In this document: piece after piece, positions 1 through 8,253 of the stretch
How positions within the stretch are numbered: the first letter of the stretch is position 1
How the letters are laid out: each line of letters opens with the position of its first letter
Origin: Acidimicrobiales bacterium
GTDB lineage: Bacteria; Actinomycetota; Acidimicrobiia; Acidimicrobiales; RAAP-2
Length of the DNA: 34,551 nucleotides
NCBI GenBank assembly: GCA_017883045.1
Contig: JADGOJ010000014.1
Span: 1 to 34,551, forward strand
Reading direction: 5' to 3'
The notes under the pieces: generated by a model
Seen by the model: the letters and a program-made list of their open reading frames with translations, nothing else
Told to the model about the DNA's origin: nothing
The model's database searches: none
Translations under genes and position numbers: made by a program

Positions 1-3
1 TCG

Positions 4-76
4 TGGAGGTACGGGGATTCGAACCCCGGACCCCTTGCATGCCATGCAAGTGCTCTACCAGCTGAGCTATACCCCC
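4..76 (-). tRNA. tRNA-Ala (anticodon GGC)
   Basis: On the minus strand this 73-nt stretch folds into a full cloverleaf. The 7-bp acceptor stem GGGGGTA/TACCTCC contains the G3-U70 wobble that marks alanine tRNAs. The anticodon stem CTTGC/GCAAG encloses the loop ATGGCAT, giving anticodon GGC, and the T-loop is TTCGAAT. The discriminator base is A, and CCA is not encoded because the next bases are CGA. A TAACAT hexamer lies 12 nt upstream of the tRNA 5' end. Confidence 0.97.
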
Positions 77-88
77 AAAGGTTCAAAG

Positions 89-94
89 ATGTTA
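89..94 (-). promoter_or_regulatory. putative -10 element of tRNA-Ala
   Basis: TAACAT on the minus strand ends 12 nt before the mature tRNA 5' end. This would place the transcription start about 6 nt upstream of the tRNA. No convincing -35 hexamer is visible. The call rests on position and hexamer match only. Confidence 0.5.
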
Positions 95-122
95 GCAGTT
101 GAATCCGAGAGTCCGATTCGGC

Positions 123-809
123 CTACGAGAGCAAGGCGTCGCAGAGCAGGGCCGGGTGAGAGAAGAACGGGGAGTGGCCGCTGTCCAAGGTCGCCACTTC
201 GTCACATCGCGTGGTCATTATTTCTTGCAGCGTGGGGTCGATGGCGTGGTCCTTTGAGCATCGTATGTAGAGGGACCTCGCCGACGAGTCTCGCGACGTG
301 CGCTCGCCGCGAAAACTCGCGATGGTTTGGGTCGATAGGTGAGACGCCGCCCACTTCGCGACGTCCGGCATGCAGTCGTCGTAAAGCGCGGCGATGGCGA
401 GATCGGGATTGAGTCGAAGGTACTCTCCCTCCACCTCGATCGCTTCGTCCAGCTTGGTTTTCACCCGGACTTCGCGTGATGTCGCGGTCGCGCTCTGTCC
501 GAGTCCAGGAACCAGGGCGGCGATGTACACGATCCGCTCAAGCCCAGCGATTCTGGGCGCGACCTCGGTAATCACCGCCCCGCCGTAGCTGTGGCCGACG
601 AGAACGATTGGCCCGCCGAGCGTGGCGAGGGCCGCCACCGCGTCCGCGTCGTCCCCCAGGCCGGTCAAAGGATCGGCACCATTCTTCGAACTGGGCAGGT
701 CCACTGCGAGCCACGCCACACCCCGCCGGTCGAACTCGGCGGTGAGGTCTCGCCAGCACCAGGCGCCGCTCCACCCGCCGTGCACGAGGAGATACGTGGG
801 ACTCGTCAT
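123..809 (-). CDS. alpha/beta hydrolase (salicylate-esterase/RsbQ-like fold)
   Basis: This is a 228-residue single-domain alpha/beta hydrolase. It opens with the oxyanion-side motif LVHGGWSGAW (residues 8-17). The nucleophile elbow GHSYGG has Ser74, and the likely acid and base are Asp187 (SKDHAI) and His212 (DSGHSPF). Length and motif order fit the AB_hydrolase_6 group of small cytosolic esterases and lyases; the substrate cannot be read from sequence. I chose the ATG at 809 over a GTG at 827 because AGAGG lies 4 nt upstream of the ATG. It is divergent from leuS, and the two promoters appear to overlap. The gene stands alone on its strand, followed by tRNA-Ala. Confidence 0.85.
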   Translation of the reverse strand: MTSPTYLLVHGGWSGAWCWRDLTAEFDRRGVAWLAVDLPSSKNGADPLTGLGDDADAVAALATLGGPIVLVGHSYGGAVITEVAPRIAGLERIVYIAALVPGLGQSATATSREVRVKTKLDEAIEVEGEYLRLNPDLAIAALYDDCMPDVAKWAASHLSTQTIASFRGERTSRDSSARSLYIRCSKDHAIDPTLQEIMTTRCDEVATLDSGHSPFFSHPALLCDALLS

Positions 810-830
810 TGCGCCTCTGCTTTCCACAAG

Positions 831-836
831 AGGCTA
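831..836 (-). promoter_or_regulatory. putative -10 element of the alpha/beta hydrolase gene
   Basis: TAGCCT on the minus strand would give a transcript of about 15 leader nt that includes the AGAGG ribosome site before the ATG at 809. Its -35 position (about 854-859) falls on the leuS -10 hexamer at 851-856, so the two promoters face each other and overlap. Confidence 0.55.
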
Positions 837-850
837 GGCCGTGCTTTCCC

Positions 851-856
851 TAGAAT
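851..856 (+). promoter_or_regulatory. leaderless -10 element of leuS
   Basis: TAGAAT lies exactly 6 nt before the ATG at 863, so transcription would start at the A of the start codon. No Shine-Dalgarno sequence is present. The same hexamer-to-start spacing recurs at many first genes in this window. Confidence 0.75.
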
Positions 857-862
857 GTCGTG

Positions 863-3331
863 ATGGCCCGCCCATTCGATGTCACGACAGTTGAAGAGAA
901 GTGGCAAGCGCGCTGGCTCGACGAGGGCAATTACGAGGTTGACAACGACGACCCCCGTGAGCGCTTCTACGCCCTGTGCATGTACCCCTACCCGTCGGGC
1001 GCCGCCCACCAGGGCCACGTGCGCAACTACACCTTCGGCGACCTCGTGGTCCGCTACCAGACGATGCTCGGCAAGGCCGTCCTGTCGCCGCTGGGGTTCG
1101 ACTCGTTCGGACTGCCCGCGGAGAACGCGGCCATCAAGGCGGGGAGCCACCCGCGCCTCTTCACGGACGCCCGCATGCACGAGCTGAAGAAATCGCTTCG
1201 CCGGTTGGGCGCGGTCTACGACTGGCGACGCGAGGTGTACAGCCACGACCCCGAGTACATGCGGTGGTCCCAGACGATCTTCCTGGCGTTCCTGGAGGCC
1301 GGCCTCGCGTACCGCGCTGAGGCGCCGGTGAACTGGTGCCCCGGATGCTCGACGGTGCTCGCCAACGAGCAGGTACTCGCCGACGGCACGTGCGAGCGCT
1401 CGGGGGACCTCGTGGAGCGCAAGAACCTCGAGCAGTGGTTCTTCAAGATCACGGACTACGCCGAAGAGCTGCTCCACGACCTCGACGGTCTCGAATGGCC
1501 CGAGCGCGTGAAGACCATGCAGCGCAACTGGATAGGACGAAGTGAGGGCGTCGAGTTCGACCTTCCGCTGGCGCACGACCCCGCCCAGGCGCTGCGGGTC
1601 TTCACGACCCGACCTGACACCGGATTCGGGGTGACCTACGCCGTCGTCGCCCCCGAGCACCCCTTGCTCGAACGTCTGACGACGGACGACGAGCGGGCCA
1701 ACGTGCGAGCGCTGGTGGAGCGCGCCACGTCCGAGAGCGAGCTCGAGCGCACGGCGTCGTCCGACGCCGGCGAGGGGCTCGAGATGCGCGGCGCCTTCAC
1801 GGGCAGCTTCGTCATCAACCCGTTCACCAACGAGCCGGTGCCGGTCTACGTCGCGGACTATGTGCTCGGCACCTACGGCACCGGGGCGATCATGGCGGTG
1901 CCGGCCGAGGACGAGCGCGACTACGCCTTCGCCTCGGCCTTCGGACTGCCGATCGTGCGCACCACGCAGCCGCCGGATGGTTTCGAAGGTGGCGCCTACA
2001 CGGGTGACGGTGAGCACATCAACTCGGGCTTCTTGAACGGCCTCGACGTCGTGACCGCCAAGGCCAGGGCGGCCGAGTACCTCGCCGAGCACGCCCGTGG
2101 CATCCACAAGGTGAACTACCGGCTGCGCGACTGGCTCGTCTCGCGCCAGCGCTTCTGGGGCTGTCCGATTCCGATCGTCTACTGCGACGTGTGTGGCATC
2201 GTGCCGGTGCCCGAGGACCAGCTGCCCGTCGTCGCGCCCGACGACGTCACGTTGGAGGCGAACGGCCAGTCGCCGCTCGCGACCCACGAGGGATTCCGCG
2301 ACACCACGTGCCCGGTCTGCGGCTTGCCGGCGCGTCGCGAGACCGACACGATGGACACCTTCACGGACTCGTCGTGGTACTACCTGCGCTTCGCCGACCC
2401 CTTCACGCCGGGCCGGGCCTTCGACCCGGTCCAGGTCGCCAAGTGGATGCCCGTCGACCAGTACATCGGCGGCATCGAGCACGCCATCTTGCACCTGATG
2501 TACGCGCGCTTCTACCTGAAGGCCCTCGTCGACATCGGTCTCGCGACGGGCCTGCCGCGCGAGCCGTTCCGCCGCCTCTTCACCCAGGGGATGATCCGTC
2601 TCGCCGGATCGAAGATGTCCAAGTCCAAGGGCAACCTCGTCGCCCCCGAGCAGTACTACGAGACGGTCGGGGCCGACGGGCTGCGGCTCTTCCACCTCTT
2701 CGTGGGTCCGCCCGCCGACGACGTGGACTGGACCGACCAGACCGACGAGCTCATCGAGGGGTGCGCGCGCTTCATCGACCGCTTCTACCGCCTGGCGCAG
2801 CACGACGACGTGAACTTCCACGACGGGCTCGACGAGGGCGACGTGGAGGTCCGTCGGGCCGTGCACCGCACCGTCGCCAAGGTCACTGAAGGGCTCGAGC
2901 GCTGGAGCTACAACACCGCCGTCGCGGCGATGATGGAGCTGTTCAACACCGTGTCCAAGTGGGCGAGGAGCGACCGCGGCGCCGAGCGCGCCACCCTGGA
3001 CGAGGCGATTGACCTGATGTTGACGCTGCTCGCACCAATGACCCCGCACGTCACCGCCGAGCTATGGGAGCAGCGCCACCCCGGCGAACCCGGCGTCCAC
3101 CTCCAGAAGTGGCCGGTCGCCGACCCCGACCTGGTGAGGGCCTCGACCATCACGATGGTCGTGCAGGTCAACGGCAAGGTCCGGGCCCGACTCGAGGTCC
3201 CACCCGACATCACCATGGCCGACGCCGCGACCGAAGCAATGGAGGACGCCGCGATCTGCGCCGTGCTGGCCGGAGCCACGCCCAAGCGGATCGTGGCGCG
3301 ACCACCACGACTGGTCAACATCATCGTCTGA
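863..3331 (+). CDS. leuS: Leucine--tRNA ligase
   Basis: A class I aminoacyl-tRNA synthetase of 822 residues that charges tRNA-Leu. The catalytic HIGH-equivalent is HQGH (residues 49-52) inside [16 protein letters not shown], an unusual variant of the common HMGH/HIGH. The KMSKS loop is intact at residues 584-588 (GSKMSKSKG). A CP1 editing domain is present, with TTRPDT and the [15 protein letters not shown] segment that carries the conserved aspartate region. Cysteine pairs (CPGC, CDVC, CPVC) suggest zinc-binding insertions. The ATG at 863 is preferred to the GTG at 860 because TAGAAT lies exactly 6 nt before it, implying a leaderless mRNA. Its TGA overlaps the ATG of the next gene (TGATG). 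No T-box leader is present. Confidence 0.97.
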   Translation: MARPFDVTTVEEKWQARWLDEGNYEVDNDDPRERFYALCMYPYPSGAAHQGHVRNYTFGDLVVRYQTMLGKAVLSPLGFDSFGLPAENAAIKAGSHPRLFTDARMHELKKSLRRLGAVYDWRREVYSHDPEYMRWSQTIFLAFLEAGLAYRAEAPVNWCPGCSTVLANEQVLADGTCERSGDLVERKNLEQWFFKITDYAEELLHDLDGLEWPERVKTMQRNWIGRSEGVEFDLPLAHDPAQALRVFTTRPDTGFGVTYAVVAPEHPLLERLTTDDERANVRALVERATSESELERTASSDAGEGLEMRGAFTGSFVINPFTNEPVPVYVADYVLGTYGTGAIMAVPAEDERDYAFASAFGLPIVRTTQPPDGFEGGAYTGDGEHINSGFLNGLDVVTAKARAAEYLAEHARGIHKVNYRLRDWLVSRQRFWGCPIPIVYCDVCGIVPVPEDQLPVVAPDDVTLEANGQSPLATHEGFRDTTCPVCGLPARRETDTMDTFTDSSWYYLRFADPFTPGRAFDPVQVAKWMPVDQYIGGIEHAILHLMYARFYLKALVDIGLATGLPREPFRRLFTQGMIRLAGSKMSKSKGNLVAPEQYYETVGADGLRLFHLFVGPPADDVDWTDQTDELIEGCARFIDRFYRLAQHDDVNFHDGLDEGDVEVRRAVHRTVAKVTEGLERWSYNTAVAAMMELFNTVSKWARSDRGAERATLDEAIDLMLTLLAPMTPHVTAELWEQRHPGEPGVHLQKWPVADPDLVRASTITMVVQVNGKVRARLEVPPDITMADAATEAMEDAAICAVLAGATPKRIVARPPRLVNIIV

Positions 3332-3924
3332 TGGCCAAGCACAAGAGCACGTCGGCCGACACGGTCGTCACCATCGAGCCGCCGCGCTTCGATCGGCCCG
3401 AGGTCGAGATCCGCGCGTCGTCGCGTCGCAAGAAGACCGGCACGGCGCACTGGTCGGGCAGCCGCATCGTCGTCCAGATCCCCGCGCGAATCCGCGGCCG
3501 CGAGCGCGCGGTCTTCGTCGACGACCTGGTGGTGCGACTATTGACCCAGCGTCCCCAGAACGCCGCCGGCGACGCGTCGCTCGAGGAACGGGCCAAGGTC
3601 CTCGCCGAGCTCTACAACGACGGCGTCGAGCCCAACTCGGTCCGGTGGGTGACGAACCAGCAGGCGAGGTGGGCCTCGTGTTCGCCCGCGTCGCGCGAGA
3701 TCCGCGTCTCGAGTCGGCTGCGCCAGTGTCCCGAATGGCTCATCGATGCCGTGCTGGTGCACGAACTGGCCCACCTCCAAGAGGCCGACCACTCGGCGCG
3801 GTTCAACGAGATCGCCGACCGGCACCCGCGTCAGGCCGACAGCGCGCTCTTCCTCGAGGGCTACGCGCTCGGCCTGGGACTGCGCATCGAAGAGGGCGAC
3901 GTCGACCTGCCCACGACGGGTTAG
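3331..3924 (+). CDS. YgjP/SprT-like zinc metallopeptidase-fold protein
   Basis: A 197-residue protein whose C-terminal half carries the YgjP (DUF45, M48-like) signature. The segment RWASCSPASREIRVSSRL (residues about 113-130) matches the family's RWGSCS...I.LN..L block. It is followed by HELAH (144-148) with a further His at 154 in EADHSARF, the expected zinc-binding set. Members are predicted metallopeptidases of unknown substrate; nothing here narrows it. The ATG at 3331 overlaps the leuS stop (TGATG), so it is probably coupled to leuS. Its TAG (3922-3924) overlaps the TAA of the convergent SDR gene. Confidence 0.85.
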   Translation: MAKHKSTSADTVVTIEPPRFDRPEVEIRASSRRKKTGTAHWSGSRIVVQIPARIRGRERAVFVDDLVVRLLTQRPQNAAGDASLEERAKVLAELYNDGVEPNSVRWVTNQQARWASCSPASREIRVSSRLRQCPEWLIDAVLVHELAHLQEADHSARFNEIADRHPRQADSALFLEGYALGLGLRIEEGDVDLPTTG

Positions 3925-4670
3925 GCGAGGTTCAGCTGCTCTCTGATGTCCGAGGGGACGAAGTTGTTCTCGGTGGTGGTCTCGGCCTCCACGAGCTCGA
4001 CGAGGCGTTGGACGACCTCGGCCGGGTCGCGCTGGCCGGTCGTGACGAACTCGCCGATCATCTTGAAGAGTGCGGCCTCGGAACCGTTGAGGGACTTGTC
4101 GGAGAACCACTCCCACATCGAGTCGGCCATGCGGTCGTTGAAGCCCGTGAGGTACGGCCCGGGATTGATCAGGGTCACGTCGATGCCGAGCGGAGCGAGT
4201 TCGGCGCGCATGGCCTTGCCCATCGCCTCGAGCGCGTGCTTGGTCATGGCGTAGGGACCAAAGGCCGGCGCCGACAGCACCCCGGCGATGGACGACATGA
4301 TGATGACCCGTCCGCTCTTCCTGGCGACCATGCCCTTCAGCACCGCCTGGGTGACCGAGAGCGTGCCAAAGACGTTGACCTCGAAGAGATGGCGGACCCG
4401 TTCCAGGGGCACGTCGGCGATCGGACCGGTCTGGCCCGCGCCGGCGTTGTCGATCAGGACGTCGATGTCCCACCCCTCGACCTTACGGACGTCGTCAGTG
4501 GTGATGTCGAGCTTCTCGACGGTCAACTGGGGCGCCTCGGCGCGCAGGGCGGCGGCCTGCTCCTCGGTCTCGGTGGTGGCGATGACGTGGTGCCCGCGTT
4601 CGGCGAGGGCGAGGGCGGCGAGCTTGCCGAATCCTGATCCGGCACCGGTGACCATGACGTTCTTGCTCAT
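3921..4670 (-). CDS. short-chain dehydrogenase/reductase (classical SDR)
   Basis: A 249-residue Rossmann-fold oxidoreductase. The cofactor motif TGAGSGFG spans residues 8-15, NAG is at 75-77, and the catalytic triad is Ser127, Tyr140 and Lys144 (YAMTK). The segment NPGPYLTGF after the active site is the usual PG motif. It probably uses NAD(P)H on a small alcohol or ketone; the substrate is unknown. TATCGT lies exactly 6 nt before the ATG at 4670, so it has its own leaderless promoter although it follows the PAC2 gene by only 29 bp. Its stop codon overlaps that of the convergent upstream neighbour. Confidence 0.92.
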   Translation of the reverse strand: MSKNVMVTGAGSGFGKLAALALAERGHHVIATTETEEQAAALRAEAPQLTVEKLDITTDDVRKVEGWDIDVLIDNAGAGQTGPIADVPLERVRHLFEVNVFGTLSVTQAVLKGMVARKSGRVIIMSSIAGVLSAPAFGPYAMTKHALEAMGKAMRAELAPLGIDVTLINPGPYLTGFNDRMADSMWEWFSDKSLNGSEAALFKMIGEFVTTGQRDPAEVVQRLVELVEAETTTENNFVPSDIREQLNLA

Positions 4671-4676
4671 CAGGTC

Positions 4677-4682
4677 ACGATA
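4677..4682 (-). promoter_or_regulatory. leaderless -10 element of the SDR gene
   Basis: TATCGT on the minus strand ends 6 nt before the ATG at 4670, matching the spacing at leuS, glyS, uppS and dnaG. No ribosome-binding site is present. It lies in the 29-bp gap after the PAC2 stop, so the SDR can be transcribed separately. Confidence 0.7.
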
Positions 4683-4699
4683 GGCGACGGACCGACCGG

Positions 4700-5581
4700 C
4701 TAGCTGGCCTCGCCGCGCAGGAACCGCTCCAGTTCGGCGGCCAGTTCGTCCCCGCTCGGCAGTTCCTCGCCCAGCGACGTGCCCTCGACCTCGTCGGCCA
4801 CCTCTTCGAGCTGCTCGACCATCGACGTGTGGTCGGGGTTGTTGGTCACGAGGTCGTCGACGCGCTGGCGGGCCTCTTCGGCCGAGGCGCGAAGGTGGCT
4901 CGCGTCGAGCGTCAACCCGGCGATGCGGGCCAGACCCTCGATCAACGCCGCCGACGCCTGGGGGTAGGGCATCGAGGCTACGTAGTGCGGCACACGGGCC
5001 CAGAGCGTCACGATGTCCATGTCGACCTCGGCGAAGCCCAATTCGAGCGCTGAACTGATGCCGGCCGGGACCTCGAGCTCGCCGGTCACCGATCCCACCA
5101 GGGCCAGCACGTGGGCGCTCGAAGCCGGGGCGGTGCCGATTACTCGCACGGGCCGGGTGTGGGGCGTGGGCGCGGGGAAGGCCCCGAGGCCGACCACGAG
5201 GCGGACGTCGAACCGACCGGCCGCGTCAGTGACGACGTCGACGAAGTCGCTCCAGTGGAAGTCCGGTTCGGGGCCGACGAGGAAGAGAATGTCGGCCCCG
5301 TCACCGTCACGGCCGTAGCGCAACTGGATCTCGGGCCAGGTCAGTTCGGTGGTGATGCCGTTGACGATGCGCGCGATCGGTCGGCGTGCGCGTTGGTCGA
5401 TGAAGTACTCGGTGTCGAAGGTCGCGAGCACCTCGGTGTGGATCGTGTCGAGCATCGTGCCCATGGCGTTGCTGGCTCCCAGGCCGGCGTCGATCCAGCC
5501 TTCGAGGCCGACCACGAGGACCGGCTCGTTGAGTTCGGGGTCGGCCAGGAAGATTATGCGGTCGTAGATCTCATCGTCCAT
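4700..5581 (-). CDS. PAC2 family protein
   Basis: A 293-residue member of the PAC2 family, whose archaeal and eukaryotic members include proteasome assembly chaperones. The N-terminus ELNEPVLVVGLEGWIDAG, the central FLVGPEPDFHW and LVVGLGAFPAPTPHTRPV, and VPHYVASMPYPQA all fit the actinobacterial branch. The C-terminal about 80 residues are acidic and helical (EELPSGDELAAELERFL). Its biochemical role in bacteria is not settled. The ATG at 5581 overlaps the stop of the APH-like gene (TGATG), so the two are probably translated together. Confidence 0.85.
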   Translation of the reverse strand: MDDEIYDRIIFLADPELNEPVLVVGLEGWIDAGLGASNAMGTMLDTIHTEVLATFDTEYFIDQRARRPIARIVNGITTELTWPEIQLRYGRDGDGADILFLVGPEPDFHWSDFVDVVTDAAGRFDVRLVVGLGAFPAPTPHTRPVRVIGTAPASSAHVLALVGSVTGELEVPAGISSALELGFAEVDMDIVTLWARVPHYVASMPYPQASAALIEGLARIAGLTLDASHLRASAEEARQRVDDLVTNNPDHTSMVEQLEEVADEVEGTSLGEELPSGDELAAELERFLRGEAS

Positions 5582-6621
5582 CAGTGTTGCTCCAAAGTCT
5601 GCTTCGCCGTCTCGGCGAGCATTGCGATATGCGTCGGATACTCAGCGACACTGCCCCGATCGCCACCGGCGGCTCCGGCGCTGTAGCGCGCGAAGACACC
5701 CTGAAGGATGCAGGCCAACTTCCAATAGCCGAACGCCTGATAGTAGGCGACGTGACTGACATCGAGCGTCGAGTGATGTGCGTAACTGAGTAGTACCTGT
5801 TCACGCGCCACGAATCCGTCGGCCGTCGTCGGCGCCGCACCGAGCAGTGTCGCGGTGGCGTCGTCGGCCTCGGCCCAGTAGCAGAGCAGGAGTCCGAGGT
5901 CGGCCATCGGGTCACCCAAGGTGCAGATCTCCCAGTCAAGGATCGCGCGCACCCGGCCGTGCTTGTCCAGCACGGTGTTGTCGAGGCGGTAGTCGCCGTG
6001 GACGACCGAGACCCGCTGTTGGACCGGGATCGACGCCGCCAGCTGATCGCCCACGGCTTCGATGATGCCGCCATGATCGACCCCTTCGACGCGCATGTGC
6101 TCGTACTGGGTGCGCCAGCGTCGCAGCTGGCGCTCGATGTAGCCGTCGTGGCGGGCCAGGTCGCCCAACCCGGCGGCATCGATGTCGACGTCGTGCAACT
6201 GCGCCAGGGTGGTGGCCAGGTTCTCGCCGATCAACCGACGGGTAGCCCAGTCGAACTCCTCCTCGGCTTGGGTGCGGTCACGCAGGATCGCGCCTTCGAC
6301 GAACTCCATGACGTAGAACGGCCGTTCGTTCACGCCCTCGTCGGTGCAGAGCCCGAGCGGCTCGGGGACCGGTATGCCGAGCGGGAACAGCGCCGAGATG
6401 ACGGTGTGCTCTCGCACCATGTCGTGGGCGGTGGGCAGGACATGACTCGTCGGCGGCCGGCGCAAAGCGTACGCCGTGCCGTTGGCGTCGACCACCCGGA
6501 AGGTGAGGTTCGAACGCCCTCCGGCGACGAGTTCGAAGGCGAGCGGCGCCTTCGCGCCGAGGTTCTCGACCATCCACGCCGTGACGTTGGCTTCGTGGAT
6601 ACCCACGACCGGACTGTCCAT
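5581..6621 (-). CDS. APH-superfamily phosphotransferase (ACAD10/11 kinase-domain type)
   Basis: A 346-residue protein-kinase-like phosphotransferase (APH family). It has a nucleotide-loop region with GGRSNLTF (34-41), the Brenner motif HGDYRLDN (208-215) with Asp210 and Asn215, and the metal-binding ILDWE (Asp229). The phrase LDWEICTLGDPMADLG is typical of the acyl-CoA-dehydrogenase-linked branch (ACAD10/11 N-domain) rather than of antibiotic resistance enzymes. No acyl-CoA dehydrogenase gene is nearby, so the acceptor is unknown. The ATG at 6621 is chosen because an upstream extension would run across the divergent promoter and into the opposite gene. TAGCCT lies 8 nt before it. Confidence 0.85.
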   Translation of the reverse strand: MDSPVVGIHEANVTAWMVENLGAKAPLAFELVAGGRSNLTFRVVDANGTAYALRRPPTSHVLPTAHDMVREHTVISALFPLGIPVPEPLGLCTDEGVNERPFYVMEFVEGAILRDRTQAEEEFDWATRRLIGENLATTLAQLHDVDIDAAGLGDLARHDGYIERQLRRWRTQYEHMRVEGVDHGGIIEAVGDQLAASIPVQQRVSVVHGDYRLDNTVLDKHGRVRAILDWEICTLGDPMADLGLLLCYWAEADDATATLLGAAPTTADGFVAREQVLLSYAHHSTLDVSHVAYYQAFGYWKLACILQGVFARYSAGAAGGDRGSVAEYPTHIAMLAETAKQTLEQH

Positions 6622-6629
6622 ATTGGCCG

Positions 6630-6635
6630 AGGCTA
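6630..6635 (-). promoter_or_regulatory. near-leaderless -10 element of the APH-PAC2 pair
   Basis: TAGCCT on the minus strand is 8 nt from the ATG at 6621, which predicts a leader of about 2 nt. It stands back to back with the TAGGCT of the divergent thioredoxin gene, in a 67-bp intergenic space. Confidence 0.6.
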
Positions 6636-6675
6636 ACAGTGGTTCGGGGCCATCTCGGCGAACCGTCGGCGCCGT

Positions 6676-6681
6676 TAGGCT
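6676..6681 (+). promoter_or_regulatory. near-leaderless -10 element of the thioredoxin-folP2-holA operon
   Basis: TAGGCT ends 7 nt before the GTG at 6689, so the transcript would begin at or one base before the start codon. No Shine-Dalgarno sequence is present, which supports the GTG start over any upstream in-frame start. Confidence 0.65.
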
Positions 6682-6688
6682 GGCCATC

Positions 6689-7393
6689 GTGAGCGACGTA
6701 ACGGATGCCACTTTCGGCACTGCGGTGATCGAACGATCGAAGAGCGTGCCGGTTGTTGTCGACCTCTGGGCGGAGTGGTGCGGTCCGTGCAAGACGCTCG
6801 GCCCGATCCTCGAGAAGGTCATCTCCGAGACCGGCGGCGCGGTGGAATTGGTCAAGGTCGACGTCGACGCCAACCCCCAGATCTCCCAGGCGTTCCAGGT
6901 CCAGTCGATCCCCGCGGTGTACGCGCTGCACGACGGAAAGATCGTCGACTCGTTCGTCGGTGCCGTGCCCGAGTCGGTGGTGCGCGCGTTCGTCGAGAAG
7001 TTGGCCCCGGGAGCGTCCCAGGTTGATCAGCTCCTCGGCGCGGGTGACGAAGACTCCCTGCGCGGCGCCTTGGCGCTCGACCCCACCAACGTCGACGCGG
7101 CGGTGGCGCTGGGCGACCTGTTGCGCCAATCCGATCGGTTGGACGAGGCCGAGGCGGTGCTGTCGCCCTTCGCCCACGTGCTCGCGGCCAAGACGGTGCT
7201 GGCCCGGCTGCACCTCCAGCGCAGTGGCGTGAGCCTCGAAGGCGATCTCGATCTCACGCTCGAGCACCTGCTCGAGCAGATCGCCATCGACGAAGGCGCG
7301 AAGGACAGCCTGCTCGAAATCCTCGACGCCCTGGGCCCGGACGATCCGCGCTACGTCTCGTATCGTCGTCGGCTCGCGAGTCGCCTTTACTAG
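6689..7393 (+). CDS. thioredoxin-TPR protein, CnoX/YbbN-like
   Basis: A 234-residue protein with an N-terminal thioredoxin domain (about 1-108) and a C-terminal TPR-like helical part (about 115-234). The redox site is WCGPC with Cys31 and Cys34. The cis-proline segment QSIPAVYAL is also present. Domain order matches CnoX (YbbN), a holdase that hands substrates to GroEL and protects them by mixed disulphides. Escherichia coli CnoX lacks an active CxxC, whereas this one keeps it, so it may also reduce disulphides. The GTG at 6689 is chosen from the promoter spacing and because translation upstream would run through the divergent gene. Its TAG overlaps the GTG of folP2 (TAGTG). Confidence 0.88.
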   Translation: MSDVTDATFGTAVIERSKSVPVVVDLWAEWCGPCKTLGPILEKVISETGGAVELVKVDVDANPQISQAFQVQSIPAVYALHDGKIVDSFVGAVPESVVRAFVEKLAPGASQVDQLLGAGDEDSLRGALALDPTNVDAAVALGDLLRQSDRLDEAEAVLSPFAHVLAAKTVLARLHLQRSGVSLEGDLDLTLEHLLEQIAIDEGAKDSLLEILDALGPDDPRYVSYRRRLASRLY

Positions 7394-8253
7394 TGCGGAT
7401 CTTCCGACCCGATTCCCCCCTCGAGCTGAGGCTCGGTCCCACTCGGTTCGACGTGACGTCGCGCGCACTCGTGATGGGGATCTTGAACCGCACGAGGGAC
7501 TCGTTTTACGAGCCGGCGGCCACCTACGACCTCGACGCGCTCTTCTCGCGCGCCGAGCGGCTGGTCGGGCAAGGCGCGGACCTGCTCGACGTCGGGGGAG
7601 TGAAGGCCGGCCCCGGCGACGAGGTCAGCGAGGTTGAGGAGATCGAGCGGGTCGTGCCGGTGATCGGCGAACTCGTCAAGCGCTTCGACCTGCCGATCAG
7701 CGTTGACACCTGGCGAGCGTCGGTCGCGCGCGAGTCGTACGCCCAGGGCGCGGTCGTCGGCAACGACATCAGCGGATTCGCCGATCCGGACTATCTCGCG
7801 GCCGCCGCTGCGGCGCAGGCGACCGTCGTGGCGACGCACATCCGATTGCGTCCGCGCGTCGCCGATCCCGACCCGCACTACGACGACGTCACCGAGACGG
7901 TGAAGGCGTTCCTGATCGATCGTCGCCAGCGCGCGCTCGACGCCGGGGTGTCGAGGGACCGGATCGTCCTCGACGCGGGCCTCGACCTCGGCAAGACCGC
8001 GGCGCAGTCGCTGCAGCTGTTGCGCGACTCTGCGGTCCTCGCCGAACTGGGTTCGCCGCTCCTGCTCTCGGCGTCCAACAAGACCTTCCTCGGCGTGATG
8101 TTCGACCTTCCCGTGACCGAACGACGCGAGCCGTCGCTCGCCGCGATCGCCCTGGGCATCGCCGCGGGGTGTCGTATCGTTCGGGTCCATGACGTGGCGG
8201 GTTCGGTTCGGGTGCGCGACACCATCGAACGGCTGTTCGAGGCGGCGTCGTGA
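7393..8253 (+). CDS. folP2: FolP2-type dihydropteroate synthase homologue
   Basis: A 286-residue TIM-barrel protein of the dihydropteroate synthase family. The visible motifs match the FolP2 paralogue rather than true DHPS. It has NRTRDSFYEPAATY instead of NVTPDSFSDGG, DVGGVKAGPG (66-75) instead of IGGESTRPG, and SASNKTFLG instead of SRKSFLG. ISVDT and RVHDV are kept. Mycobacterial FolP2 is reported to lack DHPS activity, so a folate role should not be assumed. The GTG at 7393 overlaps the thioredoxin stop, and its TGA overlaps the holA GTG. The gene is therefore embedded in a three-gene operon. Confidence 0.85.
   Translation: MRIFRPDSPLELRLGPTRFDVTSRALVMGILNRTRDSFYEPAATYDLDALFSRAERLVGQGADLLDVGGVKAGPGDEVSEVEEIERVVPVIGELVKRFDLPISVDTWRASVARESYAQGAVVGNDISGFADPDYLAAAAAAQATVVATHIRLRPRVADPDPHYDDVTETVKAFLIDRRQRALDAGVSRDRIVLDAGLDLGKTAAQSLQLLRDSAVLAELGSPLLLSASNKTFLGVMFDLPVTERREPSLAAIALGIAAGCRIVRVHDVAGSVRVRDTIERLFEAAS

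Noticed and set aside
810..862. T-box or other riboswitch before leuS (and likewise before glyS)
   Set aside because: The intergenic spaces are too short and the -10 hexamer lies 6 nt before the start codon, leaving no leader RNA.
806..3049. A long open frame of about 747 codons on the minus strand opposite leuS
   Set aside because: It is a G+C-driven shadow: low-complexity Arg/Val/Gly/Asp/His-rich composition, no domain, and leuS on the other strand is certain.
5581..6621. Aminoglycoside resistance kinase
   Set aside because: Although the APH fold is present, the motif wording (LDWEICTLGDPMADLG) and length match the ACAD10/11-like branch, not resistance enzymes.
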